Below, one piece after another: positions 1-11,105 of a DNA stretch of 64,000 nucleotides. The stretch lies in contig OX377204.1 in assembly GCA_947396885.1 (NCBI GenBank), positions 3,038,001 to 3,102,000 of the forward strand, read 5' to 3'. The position numbers and the translations under genes were made by a program. This DNA is from Heligmosomoides polygyrus polygyrus (lineage: Eukaryota; Nematoda; Chromadorea; Rhabditida; Heligmosomidae). Each line of letters opens with the position of its first letter. The stretch's first letter is position 1. The notes under the pieces are model-generated. The model was not told where the DNA came from, did no database searches, and saw only the letters and a program-made list of their open reading frames with translations.

Positions 1-62
1 GATCGATCAATTTGGCCACTAAAAATGCCATCGCGTCGCTCGGCGTCGGAAGTAAAGACAGG
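1..62. mobile_element. Terminal fragment of a GC-rich MITE
   Basis: The run 'atcgcgtcgctcggcgtcgg' with a preceding 'gatcgatcaatttggcc' resembles the ends of the MITEs at 17552-18012 and 63296-63505. It is cut by the window edge, so only one end is seen. Confidence 0.35.
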
Positions 63-112
63 GTCCAAGCCATACAGTCTCCCACATGGGGGCTTCGTTT
101 TCGCCTAATCAA

Positions 113-210
113 GGCTCAGATAACGCGGCTTATCGCTCACCATATCGCTTGAAAGCTTACAATTCTCCGTTAAAGTTACGTAACTCGTTAATGAATCCGG
201 CCCCTAGTGG
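113..210. mobile_element. Fragment of the 'GATTCATCAACGA' MITE family
   Basis: The stretch reads 'gataacgcggcttatcgctc...ccatatcgcttg...tctccgttaaagtta...taactcgttaatgaatccgg'. It matches the interior and right end of the MITEs at 13185-13350 and 54655-54840. Only one terminus is present. Confidence 0.5.
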
Positions 211-324
211 GCAGGCGAGCGATTTCCCTTTCCCGAAGAACTGGGAAAAATCGAAGTCAAAAACCATGTTGACTACACTTTCAATACCTTCAGTTTCGGC
301 GATTTTTTCTCTGTTAGGCTTAGG

Positions 325-660
325 CATTAAGGCATTTGTTATACTCCCGCGGGAGCTTCCGCGGGACGTCCGCGGACGGGCGGTGCACCGCGGACGGTCG
401 TCGTCGTCCCGGGGCGACTAACGTCGCATCGGAGCGCGTTTCCCGCGCCGAACTCCGCGGGACGACAGCCTTCCGCGGTGCAGTGCACCGCGGACGGCTG
501 CCCTCCCGCGGGCGGGAAGTATAACACCCCCCTCGTCGTCTGTCGGCGGCGATCCGCGGACGGCGGGCTTGGCGGGCCGCGACGAGTGGCCCGGCGCGGG
601 GTCCCGACGCGATCTCCGCCCATCCGCGGAAACTCCCGCAGGAGTATAACAGGGGCCTAA
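325..660. mobile_element. GC-rich foldback MITE, family G (copy 1)
   Basis: It begins 'tgttatactcccgcgggagc' and ends in the inverted form 'ctcccgcaggagtataacag' followed by 'ggcctaa'. The interior is more than 65% GC with repeated 'tccgcgg' words. Related copies lie at 7405-7690 and 50143-50440, with shared inner words such as 'cgatccgcggacgg'. The open frames inside it are by-products of the GC content and are not genes. Confidence 0.75.
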
Positions 661-880
661 GGAGACGAAGTAAGTGACAATTTGAGGGAGCAGCATAATA
701 AAAGGAATGGGGTAGGTGGAGAACCGTGTCCTAGCCCACTTCCTCCAATTTTTCACGTGTCTGTTCAGCTACGTAGATGTAGACTAGCGTTGTCATAAAG
801 AAGATGGGCAGAAGCACGTTTTTGACCGTTTTTCTCGAGCAGTGTTGGCTAGTTTCTGTAGTTGATTAGCGTAGATTCTG
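660..880. other. No recognisable feature
   Basis: Ordinary intergenic sequence. No exon with matching splice sites, RNA gene or repeat seen elsewhere in the window was found. Confidence 0.5.
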
Positions 881-1700
881 CATGTCAAATTGGACACTCT
901 TATTAACAAACTTGATGCCTCTGAAGTCAAATTGAACCCTAGCACGGTAGATTAAAGTGTTATCCTTTCATGTACCACTTTTACATTATACTGGGCACTT
1001 TTCTAAACAAGCCTAACGCTTTTGAAATCAAATTGAACGTTTTCCAAATCAAATCGAGCTCCTTCCATATTAAACCATAGACTTTCCAAGAAGGTTGAAC
1101 ATTTTTTTGTTTAACGAAAATCTTATTATGACTTCCTTTGAAGTTTTAATTCTCCTACGCTGCAAATGAACATATTGTTTAAAGTTTCATAAAATTTTCT
1201 TTTGTAGAAAAACAATAGTTTATAAATCGTTTTAAAGAGCACGAAGGCGGCCATTTTTTAGTGCCAAAAGGAGAAACTGTGCCATGCCCTTGATCAAAGC
1301 GTTACGATTTTTATTCGATTGACAGAATTTCTGTTTGAAAGGAGTTCCACACCTGTAAACCATATCACAAAAACAACTGCAAGGAACATTTACTTCAACC
1401 GTACTTTGATGGTTCATGGAAGCAGCATTTACACTATCAATCAGATAAAAATCGCGACAAATTTTTCGAGTGCACGGCGCTATCTTGTGTAATAATGCAC
1501 TAAGTGGTGGTGCGGTCCCTGGTGCGCTCTAAAACAAAATTTAACTGACTATTTTCTCTCTAAAAATAAAAATTTAATTAAATTGTTCCACTCATTCGGG
1601 CTACATTTGGGCTACTAAGAAACTTTCAAAGAAAGTTATAACAATTTTTCCTTGCGCAAAAATTATTCTTTCCATTTGAAGAGCCAGTAATTTAAATTGT
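880..1700. repeat. AT-rich dispersed repeat, family X
   Basis: Contains the family words 'aaattggacactcttatt', 'gaccttccaag'-type runs, 'tttatataaaatttc', 'ataaaaatcgcgac' and 'gcgccatgca' that recur at 29226-30005, 46430-47050 and 57100-61660. The family has no coding capacity that I can see. Confidence 0.65.
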
Positions 1701-2690
1701 GAGGTCTCGTTTATACTTCCGACACCGAGTGTTGCAAATCGATGGCCCCAGTGCAGCGAATGTGCCATCAGCACGTGGGACCTCAACCTGCCTTATGGGG
1801 CATCCGTAGCTGCCAAGGCCTATACCGAGGGGGAGACACTACCCAACATATGAATCGATTGCCTGGCACTGAACATCACTGCCCATGCGATGTCCACGTG
1901 GAAGGCCACGCGCAGGCTCCTGCCCTGAGCGACCTGCCCCTCCAAGCGGACACCGCGGGGGGCTTACTCAGCCAGAACCAATAAACCCACAAACATATAC
2001 AACAATACCGACAATACCAGACAACCATGGTATGTGAACGGATTCACCACACTCCTTCGACTTGCACACCGCAGACCAGCATATATTTATAGCACACCAT
2101 ACGCCGACATAGTAGAATATACATGAGAGTCGATTACGCAATACAGGAATATGAAGTATAGCCGTCAGAGTGCAATGGCACAGGATGATAGAGACGCAGA
2201 CAGGGCGGGCGCTCCACTGTATTGATTATTCGGCGCCTTCAGCCCGGCTACCCTTCTTTACAGGATCGTCATCCATCCAGCTGGGAAGGGAGATGACGAC
2301 GTGGGCAGGACTCGCGGGATGACTAAACTGAGTAACGGAATCTCGAAAGGTCTAAGTCTCAAAGGTGCGCTCCCGCTCGCCGTCAGTGCAGGCGTAGAAT
2401 GAAGTGCCAACTATGCGCGGGGAGCGGGTAATGCCCTCCCAAGTGCGCGCGCGCCATCGCCGGATCGATGCCGTTGGAGGCAGGGGCAGGCCGCGTAATA
2501 AGGCGCCTCATCGGGGTTTACGGCGAGCCTGGACGCCCGCAGAAGACAAAGAGGCTGCGAAGGTCGCGAGTCGCGACACCGAGGGACGCGATGACATGAA
2601 CTGTAGCGAAATTGATCGATCTCATTGTTCGATCAGTGCGGCCAACATACATGCCGTTGCGCCGCTCGACGTTGAAAGTGTAATCGGAGC
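1700..2690. other. Probable MITE with inserted unrelated sequence
   Basis: It opens with 'ggtctcgtttatacttccga', the usual left end of the GGCC-type MITEs. A decayed right end with 'gatcgatc...gccgctcgacg' sits near 2610-2680. Nothing recognisable lies between. The 116-codon open frame at 2404-2754 shows no protein-like signature. Confidence 0.3.
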
Positions 2691-2904
2691 TCAAGAAGCC
2701 CATTTAGATTTGGAAGACGTTCGCTTTAATATCATACGCATCATTTTTGTTTAGAGGAGTGTCCATTCTGAGATTAAAATAGCCAGTTTGAGTAAAAATG
2801 GCCCACGTCTACCACTTAGAAGTTTCGAAAATGATCTACGACTACAACGTGGTAGATCACGGCTATCGATCGAGGATAGAGAGATCCTGAATCTTCGCAA
2901 AATC

Positions 2905-2940
2905 GGCTCAAGGCTTTCTGACCAGCCTAATATAACATCA
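2905..2940 (-). mobile_element. Solitary mariner-type terminal repeat
   Basis: 'aggctttctgaccagcctaa' is the inverse of the mariner end 'ttaggttggtcagaaagcct' seen at 52776. No transposase sequence is attached. Confidence 0.45.
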
Positions 2941-3690
2941 TGTGAATTGGAGCTTAAATTTTTTTTACTTAATGTGCCTGAGTGATGAAGGCAGTTGCCG
3001 CATTTTACAGAGTCGAAGATATCCAGATGTTTGCCTACTGTTTTCAGTTTATCACTGAACTCCCTAGTCACAAAAGAGAAGTCATTCGAAATGAAGGAAT
3101 CGGATTTCATGAAAATAGAAGGCCGTATGGAGTCAGCCCAGTCATGCTTCTACTACAGGGTCAGCTCTATATCTTCGTCATTAGTTAAAAGCACCTCATC
3201 TCGTTATATCATATCTCTTTTGATGAGGACTTAATCAAAAATGAAAAATATAAAAATAAATAAAAATGATTTATAAAAAATTATGTTTGCATAGTAATAC
3301 GCATCATTCAGAAAGATACACAGTGCTTGTCGCTTCCGGTCGACAATAATATCACGCACTCCACGATCATGCTGGTTCCTGGCAAAATAGCAGCGTAAGT
3401 TCTCCTTTGATTCTCGCGGTTTCGCCCGGCGAAACTATACCCTGCTGTCCCGTTGATAATAAAAGATACAGAGAAATCGATTAACGTCACAGCAAAGCGC
3501 AAAAAGGCGAGAATTGTCTGAAGATGGACTTTCTTTAGTCCGTACTCTTCATGCGGACGACCTTGTAGTCCAAATATGCATTCAATTTGTCTCCACCTCC
3601 ACTCCGTTCCTTTAATATTCGTGGCGCATGCTAATAGGAACTGATTAACCCCACCTTTATCCTTCATCCTTGCATTCGTACAAGCACTAC
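2941..3690. other. No recognisable feature
   Basis: AT-rich sequence with several medium open frames on both strands, none protein-like. No repeat shared with the rest of the window was noticed. Confidence 0.4.
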
Positions 3691-3704
3691 GAGTAGTGAA
3701 GATG

Positions 3705-3850
3705 GGTACAGATCTTTATTGCGGCTTAGGTTTCGGCGTCGTCGTCTCCTTCAGAGCCTGGAAAAGTCGAAGTCATTTGAGAAACTACCCTCCCAAATGC
3801 CATCTCATTCTGCAGAAACCCATCCAAAAGACTAAGAGACTACGAAAACG
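3705..3850 (-). mobile_element. Penelope-like terminal repeat with decayed hammerhead core
   Basis: Read on the minus strand this gives 'ccaggctctgaaggagacg' then 'acgccgaaacctaagccgc'. The layout CUGAAG-stem-CGAAAC is the hammerhead arrangement found at 37797-37985 and 15945-16060, here with changes in the first core segment. The shared tail 'ggaaaagtcgaagtcatt' confirms the family. Confidence 0.55.
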
Positions 3851-4084
3851 ATGCCGTAAAAGGTCGAAAAAATGGCTAACCTTAGATGCGGACAGAAGGC
3901 GTCCACCGTCACCCTGGCTGGACAAAAAATGGATGAATGAGCTTAGAGAGCTTGAGACCGCCCGCCTTAGCGACCTAACGGGTCATGACCCAGAGGTCGA
4001 AACCCGCAGAGGGCGACGTACGTCACCAGCTCTTGGGTCACAGCCAAGCAGTCGTCCTCCCTGTTGACCTGGGGGACCTCTCCG

Positions 4085-4830
4085 CAAAGTAGTTTCATCG
4101 AAAGTCGGACGTGGAATCCACTACGAATAGTCTTAACAGCAAACTTCAGCTTGTTCTTGAGCCGTTTAAAAAAGGCGTACCTTTGTTAAAGGTTATTATG
4201 TAATCGCTCCACTCATACTGTTGGATTCTACATTAATAAATTGCTTTTTTTAAATAAGACTGCATGGATCTGCCAGTGTAACAGTGACCAACAACAATTC
4301 GTCAATTTCACAAAGCTCGTTCAGGAATTTTGCTGTAAACACACTCTCGTTGCCAGCAAAAAGCATCTACGAACCTTCCCTGGCTGGATACACATCTGAA
4401 GATGGCTCCGCCCGCATATGGGTTTGTTTTTGATGCTGAAGTAGAATCTCAAGGACCGCTTTTGAAGCATCGCTTCAGCAGCTTCGCGTACAGAACTATG
4501 TAGACAGCTGATTTCAGATACGACACCGTGGCAGCTTGTTTTATAATATTGGCCTGGAGGACTTGAGGAAAGGAAACGTGACCAACATTGTTATTTACAG
4601 TTTGGGTGACGATGTGAGTAGCATCACATGCCACTTTCAGAAGACACCACCAGTTTCAACAACTCTTGCTTGGCACGAAATCTGAATTCCTAAAAAACAA
4701 ATATACAAAAAGAGCAACTAAAGTCTAGTTAATAGATTTCCTGCGATTAAAGCATAAAGAGTAAAAGGTGGGGTTAGTCAATCATTTTCGGGATGCAAAA
4801 CTCATTCCACTTCTGTAAGAAGGTACTTTG
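4085..4830. other. No recognisable feature
   Basis: No exon with splice sites, RNA gene or shared repeat seen. Confidence 0.4.
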
Positions 4831-4837
4831 AACAACA

Positions 4838-4906
4838 TCTCGTAAAAGTAGAACGCGTGGCGCGCCCCAAAAGAGATTGAGTAAGGTCTTATCCTTTTCC
4901 TTTAAA
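4838..4906 (+). mobile_element. SINE 3' fragment
   Basis: The piece 'tagaacgcgtggcgcgcccc' then 'aaaagagattgagtaaggtc' and a 'ttatcctttt' tail is the 3' end of the tRNA-derived SINE best seen at 18890-19190. Confidence 0.6.
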
Positions 4907-4964
4907 TCACAACTAGTTAGGACAAATAAACACATTTAGATCAACGCAGAAGTAAGTAGTGGTG

Positions 4965-5290
4965 GGACCTTTTATGGGGCCAGTGCAGGGGTAGGGGCGT
5001 GACAGGGGACCACTAAAGGTACCAGTATGGTGGAGGGGGAGGGGGCAGTAACGGGGAACGGTGAACAGGAGCCAGTGAAGTGGGAGGGTCCAATGAAAGG
5101 GGACCGGTAAAGGGGGGCCAGTGAACGCGATACCTTTAATAGGTAGCTGTGAAGCGGGGGGGGGAGGGGGCGCCGAGTAGAGGAGGAACCGGTAAAGGGA
5201 ACCGGCAAGGAGGGGGACCAGTGAAGAGAGGACCACAAAAGGGAAACCAGTGAAGGTGGAATCAGTGAAGGGGATTAGTAAGGGCGGATC
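4965..5290. repeat. G-rich minisatellite
   Basis: About fifteen imperfect copies of a 14-20 bp unit such as 'ggggaccagtgaag'. The plus strand is almost free of C outside the 'ccagt' word, and runs of three to nine G are regularly spaced. Open frames across it are repeats of the unit. Confidence 0.75.
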
Positions 5291-6215
5291 ACTACTTTTT
5301 TAGTATCGTCCAACGTTCATTGGGTTCCAGAAGAGTGGTGCAGAAGTCATGCCCCATGGTCGGGGTGCGGAAGAGGTGTCATAAACGTCGTGTCAACGTC
5401 TGACACGTGCGTCAGAACTCGGTAAATGCGTCAAAGGCGTTAGGCATCATGCGCCCGGATTCAGAAGACGTAACAGGATCGTCGTACAACGTGCGTCCTG
5501 ATCAAGAAGACGTGCGATGGTGAATGACTACAGGAATCGGAGAATTATTATTGCGTCGGACATTTAGCGGTATATAGCTCTCACAAGTTTCTAATAACCT
5601 GTTCTTCGAAACGTAGAGATGTGCACTTCGGAGGATAAATCGCGGCAGAGGGGGTGCGTGAGCTCCAAAGGAGCAGTTTTGAAGATTCTGCCCTACCGTC
5701 CCGCTATCATGCAAAACCAGTTTTTCATGGCAACGAGAGTAAGAAGGCCTAAAGAAGAAAAGAAGACGGTCACGGTATTCTATTCTCAGTAGCCGCAAGG
5801 CCGTTGAACGTCTGGTTTGTTTTTAAAAAAAACCTATTTGACGGGATGTTTTCAGCTTGCTTTCAAGTGCATAACCCGGTTTGGAAGTCGGTTTGTTTTT
5901 AAAACCCCAGATGATCTTGAAAATCCCACGAGTCGAATTTTAGGAAGTCCCAGGAATCGGTCAAACTGACATTGTGTATGCAAGCGCCTACGTTTTCGTA
6001 ACAAAGCAATGTACACCTTCGAGCTGTTTGTTCAAGCTTCACTCTACAAAGAACGTAAGCAATTTGACAGGGTATAAATAATTTCCACGTTCACTAATGT
6101 GGAGAGCTGGAGGCTAAATGGCTAAAGCACACTGCTGCCTTTGACTCCATATCGTTGTGTTGTGTGCATTAGTACAGAGCTTTCCGCTTTTCCCACCCAT
6201 ATGTATGAGGATAGC
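5290..6215. other. No recognisable feature
   Basis: Contains short direct repeats of 'aagacgt' near 5390-5510 and a pair of 'ggtttgtttttaaaa' words near 5815 and 5890, but no gene signal. Confidence 0.4.
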
Positions 6216-6216
6216 T

Positions 6217-6312
6217 GCAAGGCCCTGTTTATACTTCCATCGCCGCGCGACGCGATGTCACGTATAGAGGCCAGATTGATTGATCGCGTCGCTCAGCGTC
6301 AATGCCATCCGG
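6217..6312. mobile_element. Left end of a GGCC-type MITE
   Basis: 'aggccctgtttatacttcca' followed by 'tcgccgcgcgacgcgatg' and 'gattgattgatcgcgtcgct'. This is the same terminus as the complete copy at 17552-18012. Confidence 0.6.
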
Positions 6313-6682
6313 CCAGAATGCATAGCGTGAATCCGCAATCAGTCGCGCCAACGATTGATTGATAATGACATTGACAAGAGGACGTCAGCAGTGAACGCGA
6401 AAAACACAATGAGAAAAAGAAAATATATAGAAGAGCTGAGGAAGCCGAGGAGGACAGGGAAATCTGTGCACGTGCGCAGGCACACAATGGTGCGTAATCG
6501 CGTGACTGCGTCGCCGGTTATCCACGGCCCGGTGTCATCAACGATGTACAGTCCGGTAACGATTCATCTCGATATCGCCAAGTACCGCGATTTGTCAACG
6601 CGTGCCGCGGTGGGTTTCCGGTGAAAACGTTGCAACTGTTACCCGGATAGAGCGTCTGGTAAACTGCGCGGTGGAGTACCAC

Positions 6683-7082
6683 TAAAGCCCCTTTCATACT
6701 CGTCCGAGGGGCGGCGGCGGCGGCCGCCGCTTCAGCGGCAGGTGGAGGGGCGGTGTCCGTTCTCGCCGCCTAGGGGTGGCGGCGGCCGCCGCCAGCGCTA
6801 ATTGCGTTTGGCGCGCGCGTACGCGCAGCGGTCTCGTCTGTGCCGCCGCTCTCGCTGCCCCTCGTGGCCGCCGCCCGAAATGGCCCCAGCCATCTCGGGC
6901 AGCGGCCCCGGCGGCGGCGCCGCCAGGGGCGTGGCGGGGGGCCGCGGCGACGTCGCCGCTGCCAGTATGAAAACCCCTCCACCGCCGTGGCCGCCGCTCG
7001 GGCACGTCATCGCCGCCGCCTTCCTATGCTAAACCATTGGGCCGCCGCCGTTGCCGCCACGAGTATGAAAGGGGCTTAAGGC
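6683..7082. mobile_element. Complete GC-rich MITE with 'agcccctttcatactcgt' ends
   Basis: The left end 'taaagcccctttcatactcg' and the right end 'cgagtatgaaaggggcttaa' are perfect inverted repeats flanked by TAA/TTA. The interior is dense in GCC/GGC triplets, which makes spurious alanine-, proline- and arginine-rich open frames on both strands. The TWA flank and GG(C)CC terminus suggest PIF/Harbinger mobilisation; this is inference. Confidence 0.75.
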
Positions 7083-7215
7083 GGCTTTATACTCCCGCCG
7101 CGGCGCGAGGCGTCGATTCATCGAGCGGCGCGACTGGCCGCGCCGCATTCGGAAGTTGACGCGCAGTTAGGAAGGAGAGCGTCAGCGATGCGCGGGATGA
7201 ATCGACGGTGCGCGA
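7080..7215. mobile_element. Half of a GGCC-type MITE
   Basis: 'aaggcggctttatactcccg' then 'ccgcggcgcgaggcgtcgat' abuts the previous element end to end. Its partner terminus is not apparent. Confidence 0.5.
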
Positions 7216-7404
7216 ACGGCTCTACGATCTCATAATCAACTAGGAGCAAAGCTCGATCAGAGTTTTTCGTACCTTACATAATTACTCATGTCAATAACGC
7301 CCATTAAGCATAGAGCTTCGAGAAGTCTACCTATTGTGTTTAAAACTCTGGCTCGTCCATAATATTTCCCGAACGTTAGATCACTTGATTGCCACATTTT
7401 TCTG

Positions 7405-7700
7405 TCGATTACTAAGGCCTATAGTATACTCTCCCGGAAACGACGCCCACGGCAGAGACTCGCGCCGGGATCCCTCGTCTGGCCAATCGCCGCGCTCCGT
7501 GACGCCCGCCGTCCGCGAATCGCCGCCGACGGACGATGAAGGTGCTGTTATATTTCTCGCCCGCGGGACGGCAGTGTCCGCGGTGGAGTGCACTGCGGAA
7601 GGCTGTCGTCCCGCGGGGTCCGGCGCCGAAAACGCGCTACAATGCGATGCTAAACGCCCCGGCTCGACTGCAACCGTCGCACTTCCCGCCTATCACTCCT
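7405..7700. mobile_element. GC-rich foldback MITE, family G (copy 2)
   Basis: The stretch from 'aggcctatagtatactctcc' through 'ccctcgtctggccaatcgcc' parallels the copy at 50143-50440 almost word for word, then diverges after about 7690. The right terminus is lost. Confidence 0.65.
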
Positions 7701-7805
7701 CAAACGTTCGAAGAAGGACCCCACCTGCCAGACCTTGAGGTGCACTCTCAGTGCTGAAATATCCGTCTCACCACCAACACTGCCGCGGTTAATCGCGCCG
7801 CGTCA

Positions 7806-7952
7806 TTCTCTTAAGGCCCACCATACTTCTGTCTCAACGCCGCCCGCCGCTATGGTTAAGGACAGGACAGGGACACCGCGCCCGCGTCTCTCTCCTGTCC
7901 TTAACCATAGCGGCGGGCGGCGTTGAGACAGAAGTATGTGGGGGCCTTAACC
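7806..7952. mobile_element. Short near-perfect foldback element
   Basis: Two arms of about 54 bases ('taaggcccaccatacttctg' ... 'cagaagtatgtgggggcctt') surround a short loop. The arms share 'cgccgcccgccgctatggtt' and its inverse. The GGCC terminus groups it with the other MITEs. Confidence 0.75.
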
Positions 7953-8169
7953 ATAGCGGCTCCTAACGCTCTACTGCTAAGGTCTGACCCAGTGGCAAAG
8001 AGTTATGCGCGCTGCCAGGTGTAGTTAGACGTGTGCGCGGCATCCTTCACTGCGGTCTTTGTGAATCACACGGGTCGGTAAGTTTCTAGCAAGAGCCAGT
8101 TTGGTAAATCTATGGTAGCGATTAACCGACTCTTCCGTTGACGAATACGGGCCCACAGCGCTCATCGTT

Positions 8170-8256
8170 ATCCGAAACAGCGCGACGCCATACAACTCAT
8201 CGCTCCTTTCGAATCGAGTCGCCCGGCGATGGAAGTATAAACGGGCCTAAGCCGAA
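8170..8256. mobile_element. Right end of a GGCC-type MITE
   Basis: 'gtcgcccggcgatggaagta' then 'taaacgggcctaagcc' is the inverse of the left end at 17552. The left end belonging to it was not identified. Confidence 0.5.
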
Positions 8257-8850
8257 GCACTGGAAGCTATAGACAGTCCGCCAAGTCTCTCCTTTACTTT
8301 TTCCCATAAACCCTTCTCCTAGCTTTGCCTCTTCATGACCTCAAGAAATAGACACTCCAGCTAATTTCAGCCATCGCGGGCAAAGTGTCTGTATGAAACG
8401 ACGGCTGATATTGTTCCTGGTGTCGTTATGGAACAGATTTTAAAAACAACAACAACGGAACAAGTTCCGCTTTCAATTGAGCCAGGTAGGAATCACACAC
8501 GTCACTTCGAAGATTCCATCAGCTAGTATGTCAGCGACAATGAAATGCAAGGATAAAGCAATCACTAAATCTTTCGAAAGGAATTATGATTTGCAGTTCT
8601 AAATGGCTTTAGTAAGCTAGCTTCAGTGCGTCCTGCACCTTCAGCGTAATCCCTTTTGCTTTGTTGTTTACCTACATTTGATAATACCAAAGAACCGTTG
8701 TGGATTCAACTGTTGAGATTACCGGGATACCCTTGGTGCCCCATATGCCTGCCATTTACTATGATTTCTGGCGGCAGCCCCTATAAAAAGGTAATGGAAG
8801 CATTAAGCAATCCTCCATGCGGATCGCACCGTGCATTCTGTCTTTACGAA
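8256..8850. other. No recognisable feature
   Basis: No splice-bounded open frame or shared repeat found. The 91-codon open frame at 8656-8931 runs into the family X repeat and is not protein-like. Confidence 0.4.
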
Positions 8851-8859
8851 ATTTCAGTG

Positions 8860-8995
8860 GAACCTTCATGTCAAATTGAACATTTTTCTCAGCAAACTTT
8901 ATCAAAACGAATATTTTCCAATTTAAACTAGCGTCTTCAAGATTATGGTGGAAACTCTCTAAGAAAGTTACTATAATTCTTCTTCAAAAAACCAT
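8860..8995. repeat. Family X fragment
   Basis: 'tcatgtcaaattgaacattt' and the following 'caaacttta...tccaattta' and 'gtggaaactctctaagaaag' words belong to the AT-rich family described at 57100-61660. Confidence 0.5.
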
Positions 8996-9168
8996 TAGGT
9001 TGGACGGAAAGTTCTGGCGGTTTTGACTAGTCCACTTCAAGCGATCATAACTTTCTTATTGCTAATACGATTCACTCGGGATAAGCATTATTTGAATCAG
9101 CACACATTTCCATTGGGATAGCAATTACCTATACTCGCTGATTGATGAATCCGACTCCAGGAGCTATT
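8996..9168 (+). mobile_element. Mariner-type terminal fragment
   Basis: 'ttaggttggacggaaagttc' then 'tggcggttttgactagtcca' matches the sequence at 14120-14190 in the same order. It is a different mariner family from the element that follows. Confidence 0.55.
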
Positions 9169-9169
9169 T

Positions 9170-10470
9170 TGTATATCGGGTGAAAACTAAGTTCTTGCCA
9201 CAAAATTCACGTTTGATCGTGATCAGACCACGTCCATACTTGATACAGCAGTGACGTATGTTTATGTTATTGATCTATTTGCTCACCAACTTTCCCTTGG
9301 ATTGGTTCGCTGCTACCAAAGTTATGCTGGACAGAGCAAGAGGATCGCTGTCATTGTGTTACACAGGAGCGGCGTACCAAACAAGTTCATCTCTCAGCAG
9401 CTTCAAATGCCTGACAGAACTGTTCGAACAATCGTCCAAAGGTTCAAGGAACTTGACACAAATGAAGATCGTCCAAGAAGTGGAAGGCCAACATCTCATG
9501 CAATGCTGAGGGCTCGTGAAGTTATAAGAAGGGGAATCCGCCGCAATCCGCAACGATCCTTAAGAGAAATGGGAAGAAACCTAAGAATTTCTTACACAGC
9601 TGTTCGAGAATTTGTCAAGAATCAGTTACAGCTTCGTTCTTCTCGGATGCACAAAGGTCACTTGTTGATAGATGCTATGAAAGCAAATAGGATAAAAAGA
9701 GCGCAGACGATGCTTCGCCTGGTCGCCAATGGTCGTCATAAGCAAGTGCTTTTCACGGATGAGTAGATTTTTACGGTGCAAAGACCTCACAACCGGCATA
9801 ACGACAGGATTTTGCTCAGACCTGGCTTAGCGAGTTCAGCGGTAGTCAATCGAAGCCATTTCCCAGCAACCGTCATGGTTTGGGCAGGGATTTGTGTCAC
9901 TGGAATAACTTCTCGCGTTTTTGTGGGGAAAGGAGCGAAAATCGACGCGGAGTATTACCAGAAACGAATTCTTCGAGAAGTCCTTCTACCATGGGCTCGA
10001 TAACACTTCGGTGACGACGAATGGCACCTGCAGCAAGACTGGGCACCTGCTCATGCAGCGACATCTACCATAATACCGTGCGACGAGCTGTTTCCTGGAC
10101 AGTGGACCAAGGACGTTTGGCCCTCAAATTCGCCAGATCTCAGTCCGATGGATTTTGCAATATGGTCGATTCTGTAGAGCAAGGCATGCCTATCACAGCA
10201 TTCAACCATTGCGAAACTAAAACAGAGTCTGCTCAAAGCTTGGGACGAAATTACCATGGATATCCTGACGACCATCGTCGACAGTTTCGTCAAGCGTTTG
10301 AAAGCTTGCAGGAGGGTCAAAGAACGACATTTCAAAATGAATTTGTAACTGCGTGTTTGCATGTGTATTGATAAATAAACTGCTGAAAGAATACTGTTTT
10401 TGAATGTTTTGGAGTGGAGTTATAGTCAGTTATATCGCGGCAGGAACTTAGTTTCCACCCTGTACAAGGG
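9170..10470 (+). mobile_element. Tc1/mariner element with broken transposase
   Basis: The left end 'cgggtgaaaactaagttctt' and the inverted right end 'ggaacttagtttccaccctg' flank about 1.3 kb, each outer edge next to TA. The transposase reads in plus frames: an N-terminal helix-turn-helix region at 9251-9766 with 'RPRSGRPTSHAMLRAREVIR', a stop right after 'VLFTDE' at 9764, a central part at 9776-10003 with 'VMVWAGI', and a C-terminal part near 10021-10371 carrying the typical 'QDWAPAHAA' and 'SPDLSPMDFAIWS' stretches. At least two stops or frameshifts interrupt it, so it is inactive. The acidic residues of the catalytic triad are visible in 'FTDE', the 'QDWAP' word and 'SPDLSPMDF'. Confidence 0.85.
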
Positions 10471-11105
10471 CATTAGACGGCCCAGATCCCGGAGTTCCTT
10501 GTATGCGCATGGGGCGGCACTCCGCTATGAGGAGACGTCTGTGAACTTACCCCAACGATTCGTAACAAGTCCTATATGATCTTGTAGGGCATCCAGCAAG
10601 GAGTACAAGGGTGTAGTTCAGTTCTGCTGCGGGTCATTAGGTGGTCCAAAAATGGCAAAAAATTCCTCGCCTGGTAGCCCATGGACGGGACGTCGGGGCG
10701 CGTATGCAACTAGTGCTTTCGTTTTGCCGCTCTCACTTTCACCGATTTGATGTGAGCTTCTCAACTTTAAACCAAATGTGATCCAGAATTTCTTTAGAAC
10801 GGTGAGTAACTCAGTGGTCTCCATTCCTCTCAAGGCCGTTGCAACTCCAAAAGCGTTTATTAGGCGACAATCCTTTGCTATTTTTGAATCCGCAGCAAAA
10901 ACGAATTTCACCGCTGTGCTCCTTCTCAAATGCTCTACCATACCATATAGCTCCTGTTTAGCAGACCATATAGCTCCTGTTGAGAATCGCTGGGGTTTGT
11001 TCAGAGAGTCCCCTGTAAGTACAATTCAAGCTATAGGATGTGTAGCTCGAATAAATTTGAGTTACCATTCGATTTCATCGTACAAAAACCATCAAAGGTT
11101 TTTAG
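10470..11105. other. Unassigned, with a small direct repeat
   Basis: 'accatatagctcctgtt' occurs twice in tandem near 10940 and 10965. A 107-codon minus frame (10941-10618) is open but I do not recognise the protein. Upstream exons of the next gene should lie here or further left, but I could not identify one. Confidence 0.35.

Noticed and set aside
339..756. Overlapping 60-112 codon open frames on both strands
   Set aside because: They lie in a CpG-rich palindromic MITE, where lack of A/T removes stop codons. Composition is Arg/Gly/Pro-rich and mirrors between strands.
6694..7079. Seven Ala/Arg/Pro-rich open frames
   Set aside because: All fall inside one GC-rich MITE with perfect inverted ends; none has splice sites or protein-like composition.
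11003..11014. Ten-base micro-exon before 'gtaagt' upstream of the membrane-protein exons
   Set aside because: Acceptor and donor exist, but such a tiny exon cannot be supported, and longer versions contain stops in the needed phase.
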